The notes under the pieces were generated by a model that did no database searches, had not been told where the DNA came from, and saw only the letters and a program-made list of their open reading frames with translations. The translations under genes and the position numbers were made by a program. This document shows, in pieces, positions 1-6,708 of a DNA stretch of 7,711 nucleotides. Origin of the DNA: Rhodobacteraceae bacterium UBA1943. GTDB lineage: Bacteria; Pseudomonadota; Alphaproteobacteria; Rhodobacterales; Rhodobacteraceae. Numbering within the stretch: the first letter of the stretch is position 1; each line of letters begins with the position of its first letter. The stretch spans positions 2,447 to 10,157 of the forward strand of contig DDEX01000107.1 of NCBI GenBank assembly GCA_002336845.1, written 5' to 3'.

Positions 1-267
1 GCCGGCCCGATCAAGACGCTGGCCGCCAGCGGCATCGGCGATTTCCGCTATATCTTGAAATGGAACGAGCTGAACTCTCCCCTGCGGCGCAACGTGACGC
101 AAGAAGAAGTCGGCAAGGCCGCGCTGTTCCTTTTGTCCGATCTGGGATCGGGAACCACTGGCGAAAACCTGCATGTCGATTGTGGCTATCATGTCGTCGG
201 CATGAAATCGGTCGATGCGCCCGACATTGATGTGGTGACGGGCCGCAACGGGAGAAGCGGCGAATGA
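1..267 (+). CDS. fabI: Enoyl-[acyl-carrier-protein] reductase FabI, C-terminal part
   Basis: The window opens inside this gene, and the last 88 residues are visible in frame 1. FabI reduces the trans-2-enoyl-ACP double bond with NADH in the last step of each cycle of type II fatty acid synthesis in the cytoplasm. The recognisable C-terminal signature starts with AGPIKTLAASGI at residues 1-12 of the fragment. It continues with PLRRNVTQEEVGKAALFLLS, then SGTTGE and HVDCGYHVVGM, a short-chain dehydrogenase tail typical of FabI. The catalytic Tyr-x6-Lys pair and the NAD-binding glycine motif lie upstream, outside the window. The stop codon TGA (265-267) overlaps the ATG of the next gene, which suggests translational coupling. 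FabI and generic short-chain dehydrogenases share the fold, but the AGPIKTLAASGI and HVDCGYH stretches strongly favour FabI. Which FabI paralogue this is cannot be decided from the fragment. Confidence 0.93.
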   Translation, partial: AGPIKTLAASGIGDFRYILKWNELNSPLRRNVTQEEVGKAALFLLSDLGSGTTGENLHVDCGYHVVGMKSVDAPDIDVVTGRNGRSGE

Positions 268-878
268 CACTGACCGCTTTTCTTGCCGTCGCATTCCTGC
301 ATCTGATGGCGGCAATCAGCCCCGGCCCTGCGGTGCTGATGTCGGCCAGAACCGGGGTAACCGAAGGGCTGCGCACCGGGTTCTTTCTGGCTTGCGGCAT
401 CGGCATTGGCGGCGTGATCTGGGCCACGGCGGCGCTGTTCGGTTTGAACCTGGTGTTTCAGGCCGCGCCGGCGCTGCTGTGGGCGTTGAAGATCGTGGGG
501 GGTATGTACCTGATCTGGATGGCCTGGGGCATGTGGCAAGGCGCAGACCAGCCGCTGGACATGGGCGAGACCGGGCGCCTGCCCCGTTCGGCTGCATCGG
601 CGTTCCGGCTGGGGCTGATCACGCAACTGGCGAACCCGAAGCCCGCCGTCCTGTTCTCGGCCATTTTTGTTGGCACCGTTCCGCCCGATACGCCGCTGTG
701 GGTCTATGGCGCGCTGCTGGCCGTGGTGTTCCTGAACGAAACCGTGTGGAACACCCTTGTCGCGCGCATCTTTTCCTTTGACCGGTCGAAGGCCGCCTAT
801 ATCAGCCTGAAATCCATCATCGACCGCAGCTTCGGCGGGCTTCTGGCTCTGCTGGGCGTAAAGATCGCCGCCACCTGA
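264..878 (+). CDS. LysE/RhtB family exporter
   Basis: A 204-residue inner-membrane protein of the LysE/RhtB superfamily, whose members export amino acids or related metabolites using the ion gradient. The length is normal for the family (about 200-210 residues). Residues 19-22 are SPGP, the family's N-terminal signature after the first membrane segment. NPKP at 124-127 is the second conserved motif. Hydrophobic stretches at about 4-28, 38-62, 66-92, 128-140, 145-168 and 188-203 fit the expected six-segment topology. The ATG overlaps the fabI stop by 4 nt (ATGA), and a GGAGAAG Shine-Dalgarno lies at 251-257, which supports this start. The substrate cannot be read from the sequence: family members carry lysine, threonine, homoserine lactone, cysteine or leucine. 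The neighbouring genes do not point to a substrate, although an aminotransferase lies further down the same operon. Confidence 0.9.
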   Translation: MTLTAFLAVAFLHLMAAISPGPAVLMSARTGVTEGLRTGFFLACGIGIGGVIWATAALFGLNLVFQAAPALLWALKIVGGMYLIWMAWGMWQGADQPLDMGETGRLPRSAASAFRLGLITQLANPKPAVLFSAIFVGTVPPDTPLWVYGALLAVVFLNETVWNTLVARIFSFDRSKAAYISLKSIIDRSFGGLLALLGVKIAAT

Positions 879-887
879 GAGGACACC

Positions 888-1409
888 ATGACCGACCGCC
901 TGCCCCACGAAAAAGGCTTTCACGTCAGTTGGGACCAGATTCACCGCGACGCCCGGGCGCTGGCCTGGCGGCTGGACGGCAAGGGGCCGGGCGAAGGCGG
1001 GGCGTGGAAAGCGGTGGTTGGCATCACCCGCGGCGGCCTTGTGCCCGCCATGATCGTCAGCCGCGAGCTGGACATCCGGGTCGTCGATACGATCTCGGTA
1101 AAATCCTACCACTCTGGCGGCGGCAAGGCCGACCAGCGCCGCGAGGCGCAGGTTGTCAAGGCGCCGAACGCCGAGCTGATGGGTGACGGGTCGGGCATCC
1201 TGATCGTTGACGATCTTGTGGACAGCGGCAAGACGCTGGAGCTGATCCGCGGCCTTTATCCCAAGGCGCATTTCGCCTGTGTCTATGCCAAGCCCGAAGG
1301 CGAGAAACAGGCCGATACCTACATCACCAGCGTCAGCCAGGACACATGGATCTTTTTCCCGTGGGACATGGCGTTGCAATATGTGCAGCCATTCCGGGGC
1401 AAGGACTGA
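888..1409 (+). CDS. gpt: Xanthine phosphoribosyltransferase (XGPRT)
   Basis: A 173-residue cytoplasmic type I phosphoribosyltransferase that transfers ribose-5-phosphate from PRPP to xanthine or guanine, giving XMP or GMP (purine salvage). The PRPP-binding motif is ILIVDDLVDSGKT at residues 104-116, with the Asp pair at 108-109. ITRGGLVPA (46-54) forms the pyrophosphate loop, and QDTWIFFPWDM (151-161) matches the XGPRT purine-recognition region, which in E. coli Gpt reads QDTWIEQPWDM. That last motif separates it from Hpt-type enzymes. It is about 20 residues longer than E. coli Gpt (152), through a longer N-terminus and extra residues around 30-40 and 75-100. The start is supported by GAGAGGA at 877-883, with ATG at 888. 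The gene lies 9 nt after the lysE-like gene and 5 nt before the next one. Guanine phosphoribosyltransferase activity is also possible. Confidence 0.92.
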   Translation: MTDRLPHEKGFHVSWDQIHRDARALAWRLDGKGPGEGGAWKAVVGITRGGLVPAMIVSRELDIRVVDTISVKSYHSGGGKADQRREAQVVKAPNAELMGDGSGILIVDDLVDSGKTLELIRGLYPKAHFACVYAKPEGEKQADTYITSVSQDTWIFFPWDMALQYVQPFRGKD

Positions 1410-1414
1410 CCCGA

Positions 1415-1891
1415 ATGAACCCCCATCCCCGGCTGTGGCACTGGCTGTTCGAGGCCGGGGTAACGGTGAAGGCCACCCTTGGCGGGCTGGAGGCGCTGTC
1501 GGGCATCGGCCTGTTGCTGACGCCCAACGCGCTGGTGCTGCGGATGGTCAGCTGGCTGACCCATTTCCAGATTGCCGACGATCCAAGCGACCGCCTGGCC
1601 AGCTATGCCCAGAATCTTGCTGCCATCTTTCCGGTTGGCGTGCAGCATTTCTACGGCGTCTATCTGTTCTTTCATGGCGGGCTGAAGCTGGGAATCATGC
1701 TGCTGTTGTGGATGCGCAAGCTGTGGGCCTATCCCGTGGCCATGGCCGTTCTGGCGCTTTTCGCGCTGTATGAGGGCGAAGAGTGGCTGCGCGACGGCTC
1801 GCCCTTTTTGGCCATGCTCTGCGTGTTCGATCTGTTCATGATCGGTCTTGTCTGGAAGGAATGGCGCGCGCTGAAACCCGCCACCGCATAG
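1415..1891 (+). CDS. DUF2127-type small membrane protein
   Basis: A 158-residue predicted membrane protein that resembles the DUF2127 family, whose function is unknown. Visible hallmarks are LFEAGVTVKATLGGLEALSG at residues 11-30, YLFFHGGLKLG at 83-93, KLWAYPVAM at 102-110, and a C-terminal segment ending VWKEWRALK (146-154). Four hydrophobic stretches (about 12-36, 74-99, 103-119 and 129-147) suggest four membrane segments with both ends in the cytoplasm. A longer reading from an in-frame ATG at 1346 would overlap the end of gpt by 64 nt. I prefer the ATG at 1415 because AAGGA (1401-1405) lies 9 nt upstream and family similarity begins right at NPHPRLWHWLFE. The gene starts 5 nt after gpt and ends 9 nt before the aminotransferase, so it looks like an operon member. 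No catalytic motif is visible and no substrate can be proposed. Confidence 0.8.
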   Translation: MNPHPRLWHWLFEAGVTVKATLGGLEALSGIGLLLTPNALVLRMVSWLTHFQIADDPSDRLASYAQNLAAIFPVGVQHFYGVYLFFHGGLKLGIMLLLWMRKLWAYPVAMAVLALFALYEGEEWLRDGSPFLAMLCVFDLFMIGLVWKEWRALKPATA

Positions 1892-1900
1892 GAGACTGCG

Positions 1901-3079
1901 ATGATCCACCCGCTGAACCCCGCCATGGCCGGAACCGAACCGCCCCCGGTGATGGAGGCGCGGAGATGGTTGCAGGGGGTGACCTTCCCGCCGGAACGCC
2001 CGCTGATCAACGTCAGCCAGGCAGCCCCGGTGGACAGCCCGCCCCTTGGTTTGCGGCAGGCGCTGGCAGATGCCGCGCTGAACGATCCGCAGGCGCATCT
2101 TTACGGCCCGGTTCTGGGCCTGCCCGCCCTGCGCGCAGAAATTGCCGCGCAATGGTCGGCAGCCTATGGCGGCAGGGTCCGCGATACGCAGGTGGCAATC
2201 ACCCAAGGCTGCAATCAGGCATTTTGCGCGGTGATGGCCACCTTGGCTGGTGCCGGGGATGAGGTGATCCTGCCGACGCCGTGGTATTTCAACCATAAAA
2301 TGTGGCTGGACATGCAGGGCGTTCACGCGGTTCCCCTGCCCGCAGGCCCCGGCCTGATCCCCGAGGCCGAGGCGGCGGCGCGACTGATCACCGACCGCAC
2401 CCGAGCCATCGTGCTGGTTTCGCCCAACAACCCCGGCGGGGCGGAATACCCTGCCGAAACGCTGGCCGCCTTCCGCGATCTGGCCCGCGCGCGCGGGCTG
2501 GCGCTGATCGTGGATGAAACCTACCGCGATTTCGACAGCCGGACAGGCCGCCCTCATGATCTGTTCACCGACCCGGACTGGGCCGACAATTTCATCCACC
2601 TTTACAGCTTTTCAAAAGCTTACCGCCTGACCGGCCACCGCGTTGGCGCGATTGTGGCGGGTGAGGCGCGGCTGGCCGAGGTGGAAAAGTTCCTTGACAC
2701 CGTTGCCATCTGCCCCAGCCAGCTCGGCCAGATCGGCGCCCTGTGGGGAATGCGCAACCTGTCGCAATGGGTGGCGGGCGAGCGCGATGAAATCCTTGCC
2801 CGTCGCGCCGCGATGGTCGGCGGCTTCGGCGCGCTGGAGGGCTGGAAGCTTTTGGGCTGCGGCGCCTATTTCGCCTATGTCGAACACCCCTTTGCAATGG
2901 CCTCTGACGCCCTGTGCAAACGGCTGGTGCAGGATGCGGGCCTTCTTATGCTGCCCGGCACCATGTTCCAGCCCGACAGCCACCCCGAGGGGGCCCGGCA
3001 AATCCGCATTGCCTTTGCCAATGTCGATGCGGCAGGGATCGCGGAAATGTTCCGACGGCTGACGGCGTTCCGTACCTGA
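1901..3079 (+). CDS. PLP-dependent class I/II aminotransferase
   Basis: A 392-residue fold-type I aminotransferase, probably cytoplasmic. It should move an amino group between an amino acid and a 2-oxo acid using pyridoxal phosphate. The family signature is complete: YGPVLGLPALR at residues 68-78, SPNNPGG at 174-180 with the cofactor-contacting Asn, VDETY at 204-208 (Asp205 would pair with the PLP ring nitrogen, Tyr208 with its oxygen), SFSKAYRLTGHRVG at 236-249 with Lys239 as the Schiff-base lysine and Arg247 as phosphate contact, and Arg369 in QIRIAF as the likely substrate-carboxylate arginine. All catalytic residues are present and the length is typical. The start is supported by TAGGAGA (1889-1895), which overlaps the previous stop codon. 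Substrate specificity (aspartate, aromatic, branched-chain or other) cannot be read reliably. The nearby trpE is not evidence for an aromatic substrate, because it appears to belong to a different transcript. Confidence 0.9.
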   Translation: MIHPLNPAMAGTEPPPVMEARRWLQGVTFPPERPLINVSQAAPVDSPPLGLRQALADAALNDPQAHLYGPVLGLPALRAEIAAQWSAAYGGRVRDTQVAITQGCNQAFCAVMATLAGAGDEVILPTPWYFNHKMWLDMQGVHAVPLPAGPGLIPEAEAAARLITDRTRAIVLVSPNNPGGAEYPAETLAAFRDLARARGLALIVDETYRDFDSRTGRPHDLFTDPDWADNFIHLYSFSKAYRLTGHRVGAIVAGEARLAEVEKFLDTVAICPSQLGQIGALWGMRNLSQWVAGERDEILARRAAMVGGFGALEGWKLLGCGAYFAYVEHPFAMASDALCKRLVQDAGLLMLPGTMFQPDSHPEGARQIRIAFANVDAAGIAEMFRRLTAFRT

Positions 3080-3157
3080 AGCCAATATCTCCTGCCTTGC
3101 CCCCCTGCCGCCCGTCGCTTAGACAGTCGGGCAAAGCGCGTGACCCCGAGGACCCAG
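3080..3157 (+). promoter_or_regulatory. Gap before ppiD, possible promoter and weak stem
   Basis: This 78-nt interval is the largest plus-strand gap before trpE ends, so it is the natural place for a transcription boundary. It holds a weak promoter-like pair, TTGCCC (3097-3102) and TTAGAC (3119-3124) spaced 16 nt apart. The -10 match to the sigma-70 consensus is poor. A 5-bp inverted repeat GCCCG/CGGGC (3110-3114 and 3128-3132) with a 13-nt loop has no T-run after it, so it is not a convincing terminator. GAGGA at 3148-3152 is the ribosome binding site for the ppiD ATG at 3158. I infer a promoter here mainly from the spacing. Confidence 0.25.
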
Positions 3158-5047
3158 ATGGCCAAAGCCGCAAAGCATGTTGACGACGACGAGGCGCCGA
3201 AGAAAAGCAAGAAGGGCAACCATGTCCTGTCGCTTGTCCTTCTGGCAATGATCGTCGGCGGTCTTGGCGGCTATGGCGTCACCAACTTTGGCGGCGGTGT
3301 GACCAAGATCGGTTCGGTCGGCGACCGCGAAATTTCGGTCAACGACTATGCCCGCGCCATGCGCGCCGAGGCCAACCAGTTGTCCAAGCAGTTCGGCGCC
3401 CAACTGACGATGGAGCAGGTGCGCGCCTTCGGCCTTGACCAGAAGGTTCTGCAATCTCTGGTCGGCGCCGCCGCGCTGGACAATGAGGCCGACCGTATCG
3501 GCCTTTCGGTCGGCGACGATGTACTGAAAAGCCAGCTTTCCACCAATCAGTCGTTTCAGGGCGTCACCGGCACCTTTGACCCCCAGACCTACCGCGACGT
3601 TTTGCAGCGCAACAACCTGACCGAGACCGAATATGAAAAGGGCCTGCGTTCCGATCTGGCGCGCGGCCTGCTGCAAGGGGCTGTTACCGGCGGGGTGGTG
3701 ACGCCCCAGCCTCTGACCGATGTCATTTTCGCCTGGGCCGGGGAAAAGCGCGGCTTTACGCTGCTGCGGCTGACCGAGGCGGGCCTGCCCAGCCCCCTGC
3801 CCGCCCCGACGGATGCGGAAATCAAGGCGTGGTATGACGCCCATCAAGCAGATTACACCCGCCCCGAGGCCAAGCGCATCACCTATGCCGCCCTTTTGCC
3901 CAAGGACCTCGCAGGCAAGATCACCGTTTCGGACGACGATCTGAAGAAGGCCTATGAGGCGAAGAAGGACGACTATGTTGTCCCCGAAAAGCGCCTGGTC
4001 GAACGGCTGGCCTTTGCCACCGAGGAAGAGGCGAAAGCCGCGAAAGACCGGCTGGACAAGGGCGAGGCCACGTTCGAGGGGCTGGTCGCCGACCGCAAGC
4101 TGCAACTGACCGATGTGGACCTTGGCGATGTGTCCAAGGCCGAACTGGGCGCTGCGGGCGATGGCGTTTTCGCGCTGGCCGAGCCGGGCGTCGTCGGGCC
4201 GTTGCCTTCGGCCCTTGGCCCGGCGCTGTTCCGCATGAACGGCATTCTGGCGGCGCAGGAAAAGACCTTTGACCAAGCCAAGCCCGAACTGCTGGCAGCA
4301 GCGCAGGACGAGGCCGCCCGCAAGCAGGTTGCCGCCAAGTCCGAAGCCATTGACGATGCGCTGGCTGGTGGCGCCACCTTGCAGGACCTGGCCAAGGAAC
4401 AGGGCATGGTGATTGCCACCACCGACTATGCCCCCGCCGCCGCCGACAACGACCCGATTACCCAGGATCCCGCCTTCCAAAAGGCGGCTGATGCCGTGGC
4501 CGAAGGCGATTTCCCCGAGGCGATTGTCACCGCTGATGGCGGCATCATCGCCTTGCAGATGGATGAAATGGTCCCAGCCGCCCCCCGCCCGCTGGATCAG
4601 GTGAAAGACAAGGTCGCCGCCGCCGTCAAGACCGACGCGCTGGCCAAGGCTTTGGCTGCGCAAGCCGAGGCGGTTCTGGCGGCGGTCAAGGGCGGCGCCT
4701 CGCTGGCTTCGCAAGGCATCGCCGAACGCAGTGCCCCCATCGACCGTCAGGGCAGCGTGGAGGGCGCGCCGCCCGCCCTGGTCGAAACCCTGTTCAAACT
4801 GAAACCCGGCGAAGTGCAACTGGTGCAGGACAAGGATTTCGCCGCCCTGATCCAGTTGAACGACGTGGTTGCCGCCGACCCTGCCGGGCAGGACGGCAAG
4901 GCCCTGCAAGAGGCGATCCAGATCAACGCCGCCAAGGCGATCTCCTCCGACATCCTGTCGCTTTACACCCAGTCGCTGACCACCGAGGCCGGGATCACGC
5001 TGGATCAGTCGGCGATCAACGCCGTCAACACCCAGCTTGGCAACTAA
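3158..5047 (+). CDS. ppiD: PpiD/SurA-like membrane-anchored periplasmic chaperone
   Basis: A 629-residue protein that resembles PpiD, a chaperone of the SurA/parvulin group that is tethered to the inner membrane and helps proteins leaving the Sec translocon to fold. A charged, Lys-rich cytoplasmic start (1-21) is followed by one membrane segment (about 22-41) with no visible cleavage site. A SurA-N-like helical region follows (about 55-180, with the typical FGLDQKVLQSLVGAAALDNEA stretch near 91-111). A parvulin-like region lies at about 275-362, and Ala/Glu/Lys-rich segments run to the C-terminus. The parvulin-like part lacks the usual HIL-type start and reads RLVERLAF, so catalytic activity is doubtful, as for E. 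coli PpiD. A GTG at 3140 would add six residues. I chose ATG 3158 because GAGGA sits 5 nt before it. trpE follows after 18 nt. Rhodobacteraceae annotations often call such proteins simply peptidylprolyl isomerase. Confidence 0.87.
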   Translation: MAKAAKHVDDDEAPKKSKKGNHVLSLVLLAMIVGGLGGYGVTNFGGGVTKIGSVGDREISVNDYARAMRAEANQLSKQFGAQLTMEQVRAFGLDQKVLQSLVGAAALDNEADRIGLSVGDDVLKSQLSTNQSFQGVTGTFDPQTYRDVLQRNNLTETEYEKGLRSDLARGLLQGAVTGGVVTPQPLTDVIFAWAGEKRGFTLLRLTEAGLPSPLPAPTDAEIKAWYDAHQADYTRPEAKRITYAALLPKDLAGKITVSDDDLKKAYEAKKDDYVVPEKRLVERLAFATEEEAKAAKDRLDKGEATFEGLVADRKLQLTDVDLGDVSKAELGAAGDGVFALAEPGVVGPLPSALGPALFRMNGILAAQEKTFDQAKPELLAAAQDEAARKQVAAKSEAIDDALAGGATLQDLAKEQGMVIATTDYAPAAADNDPITQDPAFQKAADAVAEGDFPEAIVTADGGIIALQMDEMVPAAPRPLDQVKDKVAAAVKTDALAKALAAQAEAVLAAVKGGASLASQGIAERSAPIDRQGSVEGAPPALVETLFKLKPGEVQLVQDKDFAALIQLNDVVAADPAGQDGKALQEAIQINAAKAISSDILSLYTQSLTTEAGITLDQSAINAVNTQLGN

Positions 5048-5065
5048 GACCCAAGGACCAAGACG

Positions 5066-6580
5066 ATGACCCTGTTTCCCGATTTCGCCGCCTTTGAACG
5101 GGGCTGGGCCGCAGGGCAGAACCAACTGGTCTATGCCCGGCTTGCCGCCGACCTTGATACGCCCGTCTCGCTGATGCTGAAACTGGCCGAGGCGCGGACC
5201 GATACCTTCATGCTGGAATCGGTGACGGGTGGTGAGGTGCGGGGCCGTTACTCCATCGTCGGCATGAAGCCCGACCTGATCTGGCAGTGCCACGGCAAGA
5301 CCAGCCGCATCAACCGCGAGGCGCGGTTCGACCCGCAGTCCTACACCGACCTGCCGGGCCAACCGCTGGACACGCTGCGCGCGCTGATCGCCGAAAGCCG
5401 GATCGAGATGCCTGACGGTGTGCCAGCCGTGGCGGCGGGCCTGTTCGGCTATCTGGGTTATGACATGATCCGGCTGGTCGAACATCTGCCGAACGTCAAC
5501 CCCGACCCGCTGGGCTTGCCCGATGCGCAACTGATCCGCCCCTCGGTCATTGCGGTGCTGGATGGCGTGAAGGGCGAGGTTACGGTCTGTGCCCCGGCAT
5601 GGGTCACGCAAGGCCAATCTGCCCGCGCCGCCTATGCCCAGGCGGCCGAGCGGGTGATGGACGCCCTTCGCGACCTTGACCGCGCGCCCCCTGCCCAACG
5701 CGACCTTGGCGAAGGCGCCGAAAATGCCGTGGGAGAGCCGGTCTCGAACTTTACCCATGACGGCTATAAGCAAGCGGTTGAAAAGGCCAAGGATTACATC
5801 CGCGCAGGCGACATATTCCAGGTGGTGCCCAGCCAACGCTGGACCCAAAGGTTCGAACTGCCGCCCTTCGCGCTTTACCGCAGCCTGCGGCGCACGAACC
5901 CCTCGCCCTTCATGTTCTTTTTCAACTTCGGCGGCTTTCAGGTCATCGGGGCCAGCCCAGAAATCCTGGTGCGCCTGCGCGACGGCGAAGTGACGATCCG
6001 CCCCATCGCCGGCACCCGCAAGCGGGGTGCTTCTGAGGCTGAGGACAAGGCGCTGGAGGCCGACCTGCTGTCGGATCAAAAGGAGCTGGCCGAACATCTG
6101 ATGCTGCTGGACCTTGGCCGCAACGACGTGGGCCGGGTGGCGAAGGTCGGCACCGTAAAGCCGACCGAAAAGTTCATCATCGAACGCTATTCCCACGTCA
6201 TGCACATCGTCAGCAACGTGGTCGGCGAAATCCGTGACGATCAGGATGCCCTGTCGGCGCTGCTTGCGGGCCTACCCGCAGGCACGGTTTCCGGCGCGCC
6301 CAAGGTGCGGGCGATGGAGATCATCGACGAACTGGAGCCAGAAAAGCGCGGCGTCTATGGTGGCGGGGTCGGCTATTTCGCCGCCAATGGCGAGATGGAT
6401 TTCTGCATCGCGCTGCGCACCGCTGTGCTGAAGGACCAGAAACTTTACATCCAGTCCGGCGGCGGCGTCGTCTATGACAGCGATCCCGAGGCCGAGTTTC
6501 AGGAAACCGTCAACAAGTCCAACGCGCTGCGCCGCGCGGCGGCCGATGCGGGCCTGTTTACGCGGCGCGGCAACGGCTGA
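5066..6580 (+). CDS. trpE: Anthranilate synthase component I (large subunit)
   Basis: A 504-residue cytoplasmic enzyme that makes anthranilate from chorismate, with ammonia supplied by the TrpG partner, in the first committed step of tryptophan synthesis. The N-terminal domain carries MLES at residues 49-52 and RYS at 61-63, the region that binds tryptophan for feedback inhibition. The chorismate-binding domain has PSQR (255-258), SPFMFF (280-285), GASPE (295-299), RPIAGTRKRG (312-321), DLGRNDVGRV (349-358), YSHVMHIVSNVVGE (375-388), LPAGTVSGAPKVRAMEIIDE (403-422), YGGGVGY (431-437) and QSGGGVVYDSDPEAEFQET (463-481). Length and motifs are intact, and the chain ends without a TrpG domain, unlike the trpE(G) fusions of Rhizobiales. 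LPAGTVSG and the N-terminal domain favour TrpE over PabB. AAGGA (5053-5057) lies 8 nt before the ATG. The 18-nt gap after ppiD leaves no space for a leader peptide and attenuator, so classical attenuation is unlikely here. Confidence 0.96.
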   Translation: MTLFPDFAAFERGWAAGQNQLVYARLAADLDTPVSLMLKLAEARTDTFMLESVTGGEVRGRYSIVGMKPDLIWQCHGKTSRINREARFDPQSYTDLPGQPLDTLRALIAESRIEMPDGVPAVAAGLFGYLGYDMIRLVEHLPNVNPDPLGLPDAQLIRPSVIAVLDGVKGEVTVCAPAWVTQGQSARAAYAQAAERVMDALRDLDRAPPAQRDLGEGAENAVGEPVSNFTHDGYKQAVEKAKDYIRAGDIFQVVPSQRWTQRFELPPFALYRSLRRTNPSPFMFFFNFGGFQVIGASPEILVRLRDGEVTIRPIAGTRKRGASEAEDKALEADLLSDQKELAEHLMLLDLGRNDVGRVAKVGTVKPTEKFIIERYSHVMHIVSNVVGEIRDDQDALSALLAGLPAGTVSGAPKVRAMEIIDELEPEKRGVYGGGVGYFAANGEMDFCIALRTAVLKDQKLYIQSGGGVVYDSDPEAEFQETVNKSNALRRAAADAGLFTRRGNG

Positions 6581-6590
6581 GCCGCAGGCA

Positions 6591-6611
6591 GCGGGGGTTT
6601 CACACCCCCGC
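6591..6611 (+). terminator. GC-rich hairpin just after trpE
   Basis: A perfect 8-bp inverted repeat, GCGGGGGT (6591-6598) and ACCCCCGC (6604-6611), encloses the 5-nt loop TTCAC. It begins 10 nt after the trpE stop codon, a typical place for a factor-independent terminator. No T-run follows; the next bases are ACCCCCGTGG, so it departs from the E. coli type. It may act with the larger hairpin downstream, or mainly protect the 3' end of the mRNA. The structure is read from the sequence and the function is inferred. Confidence 0.6.
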
Positions 6612-6688
6612 ACCCCCGTGGGATATTTATGCCAAGATGAAAAAGGAGCATCCGCCCCTTCATCTTGGCATAAATATCCTCGGGGGTG
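6611..6688. repeat. Long two-part inverted repeat, probable intergenic repeat
   Basis: Two perfectly complementary 21-nt arms lie at 6621-6641 (starting GGATATTTATGCC) and 6659-6679 (ending GGCATAAATATCC), around a 17-nt loop (6642-6658). Outside them a second perfect stem, CACCCCCG (6611-6618) with CGGGGGTG (6681-6688), is separated by a small internal loop (TG on the left, T on the right). Together they form 29 bp of matched stem in a 78-nt palindrome. The inner arms are AT-richer than the surrounding DNA. The structure is symmetric, so it would fold in transcripts from either strand and could end or stabilise both trpE and the convergent gene. From memory, similar palindromes recur between genes in Rhodobacteraceae genomes, which suggests a dispersed repeat family. 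I could not search to confirm this. Confidence 0.8.
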
Positions 6689-6690
6689 AA

Positions 6691-6708
6691 TTGGCCCGCA
6701 AGGGCCAA
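6691..6708. terminator. Hairpin with GCAA tetraloop
   Basis: A perfect 7-bp stem TTGGCCC (6691-6697) / GGGCCAA (6702-6708) encloses GCAA. On the plus-strand transcript this is a GNRA tetraloop, a very stable RNA cap; on the minus strand the loop would read TTGC. It sits between the long palindrome and the last hairpin with only two bases (6689-6690) on its left and none free on its right. It lacks its own T-run, so I regard it as part of a compound terminator or 3'-stability region rather than a terminator alone. Confidence 0.55.

Noticed and set aside
1346..1414. Upstream ATG giving the DUF2127-type protein 23 extra residues
   Set aside because: The extension overlaps gpt by 64 nt and is not hydrophobic or family-like, and a good ribosome binding site serves the ATG at 1415.
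189..2599. Two other long minus-strand open frames (189-1379 and 1319-2599)
   Set aside because: They have the same cause: each is in register with the plus-strand genes it faces (the exporter and gpt; the DUF2127 gene and the aminotransferase). The translations are Gly/Arg/His/Gln-rich with no domain, and no ribosome binding site supports them.
3110..3132. GCCCG/CGGGC inverted repeat as a terminator after the aminotransferase gene
   Set aside because: The stem has only 5 bp with a 13-nt loop and no T-run, so it is close to what chance gives in DNA of this composition. It is mentioned only within the gap entry.
3119..6205. A 1028-codon open frame on the minus strand, opposite ppiD and trpE
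   Set aside because: It is in codon register with both sense genes, which lie in the same frame. Its stops would need TTA, CTA or TCA codons in the sense genes, and these are almost absent in this GC-rich DNA. The first one seen is the CTA at 6272-6274 (Leu403 of trpE), which closes the frame. The translation has no recognisable domain, whereas both sense proteins have full family motifs.
6611..6688. The palindrome as a miniature transposon
   Set aside because: I found no target-site duplication next to the outer arms (flanks GCGGG.. versus AATTG..) and no known transposase end sequence. A stationary or REP-like repeat fits better.
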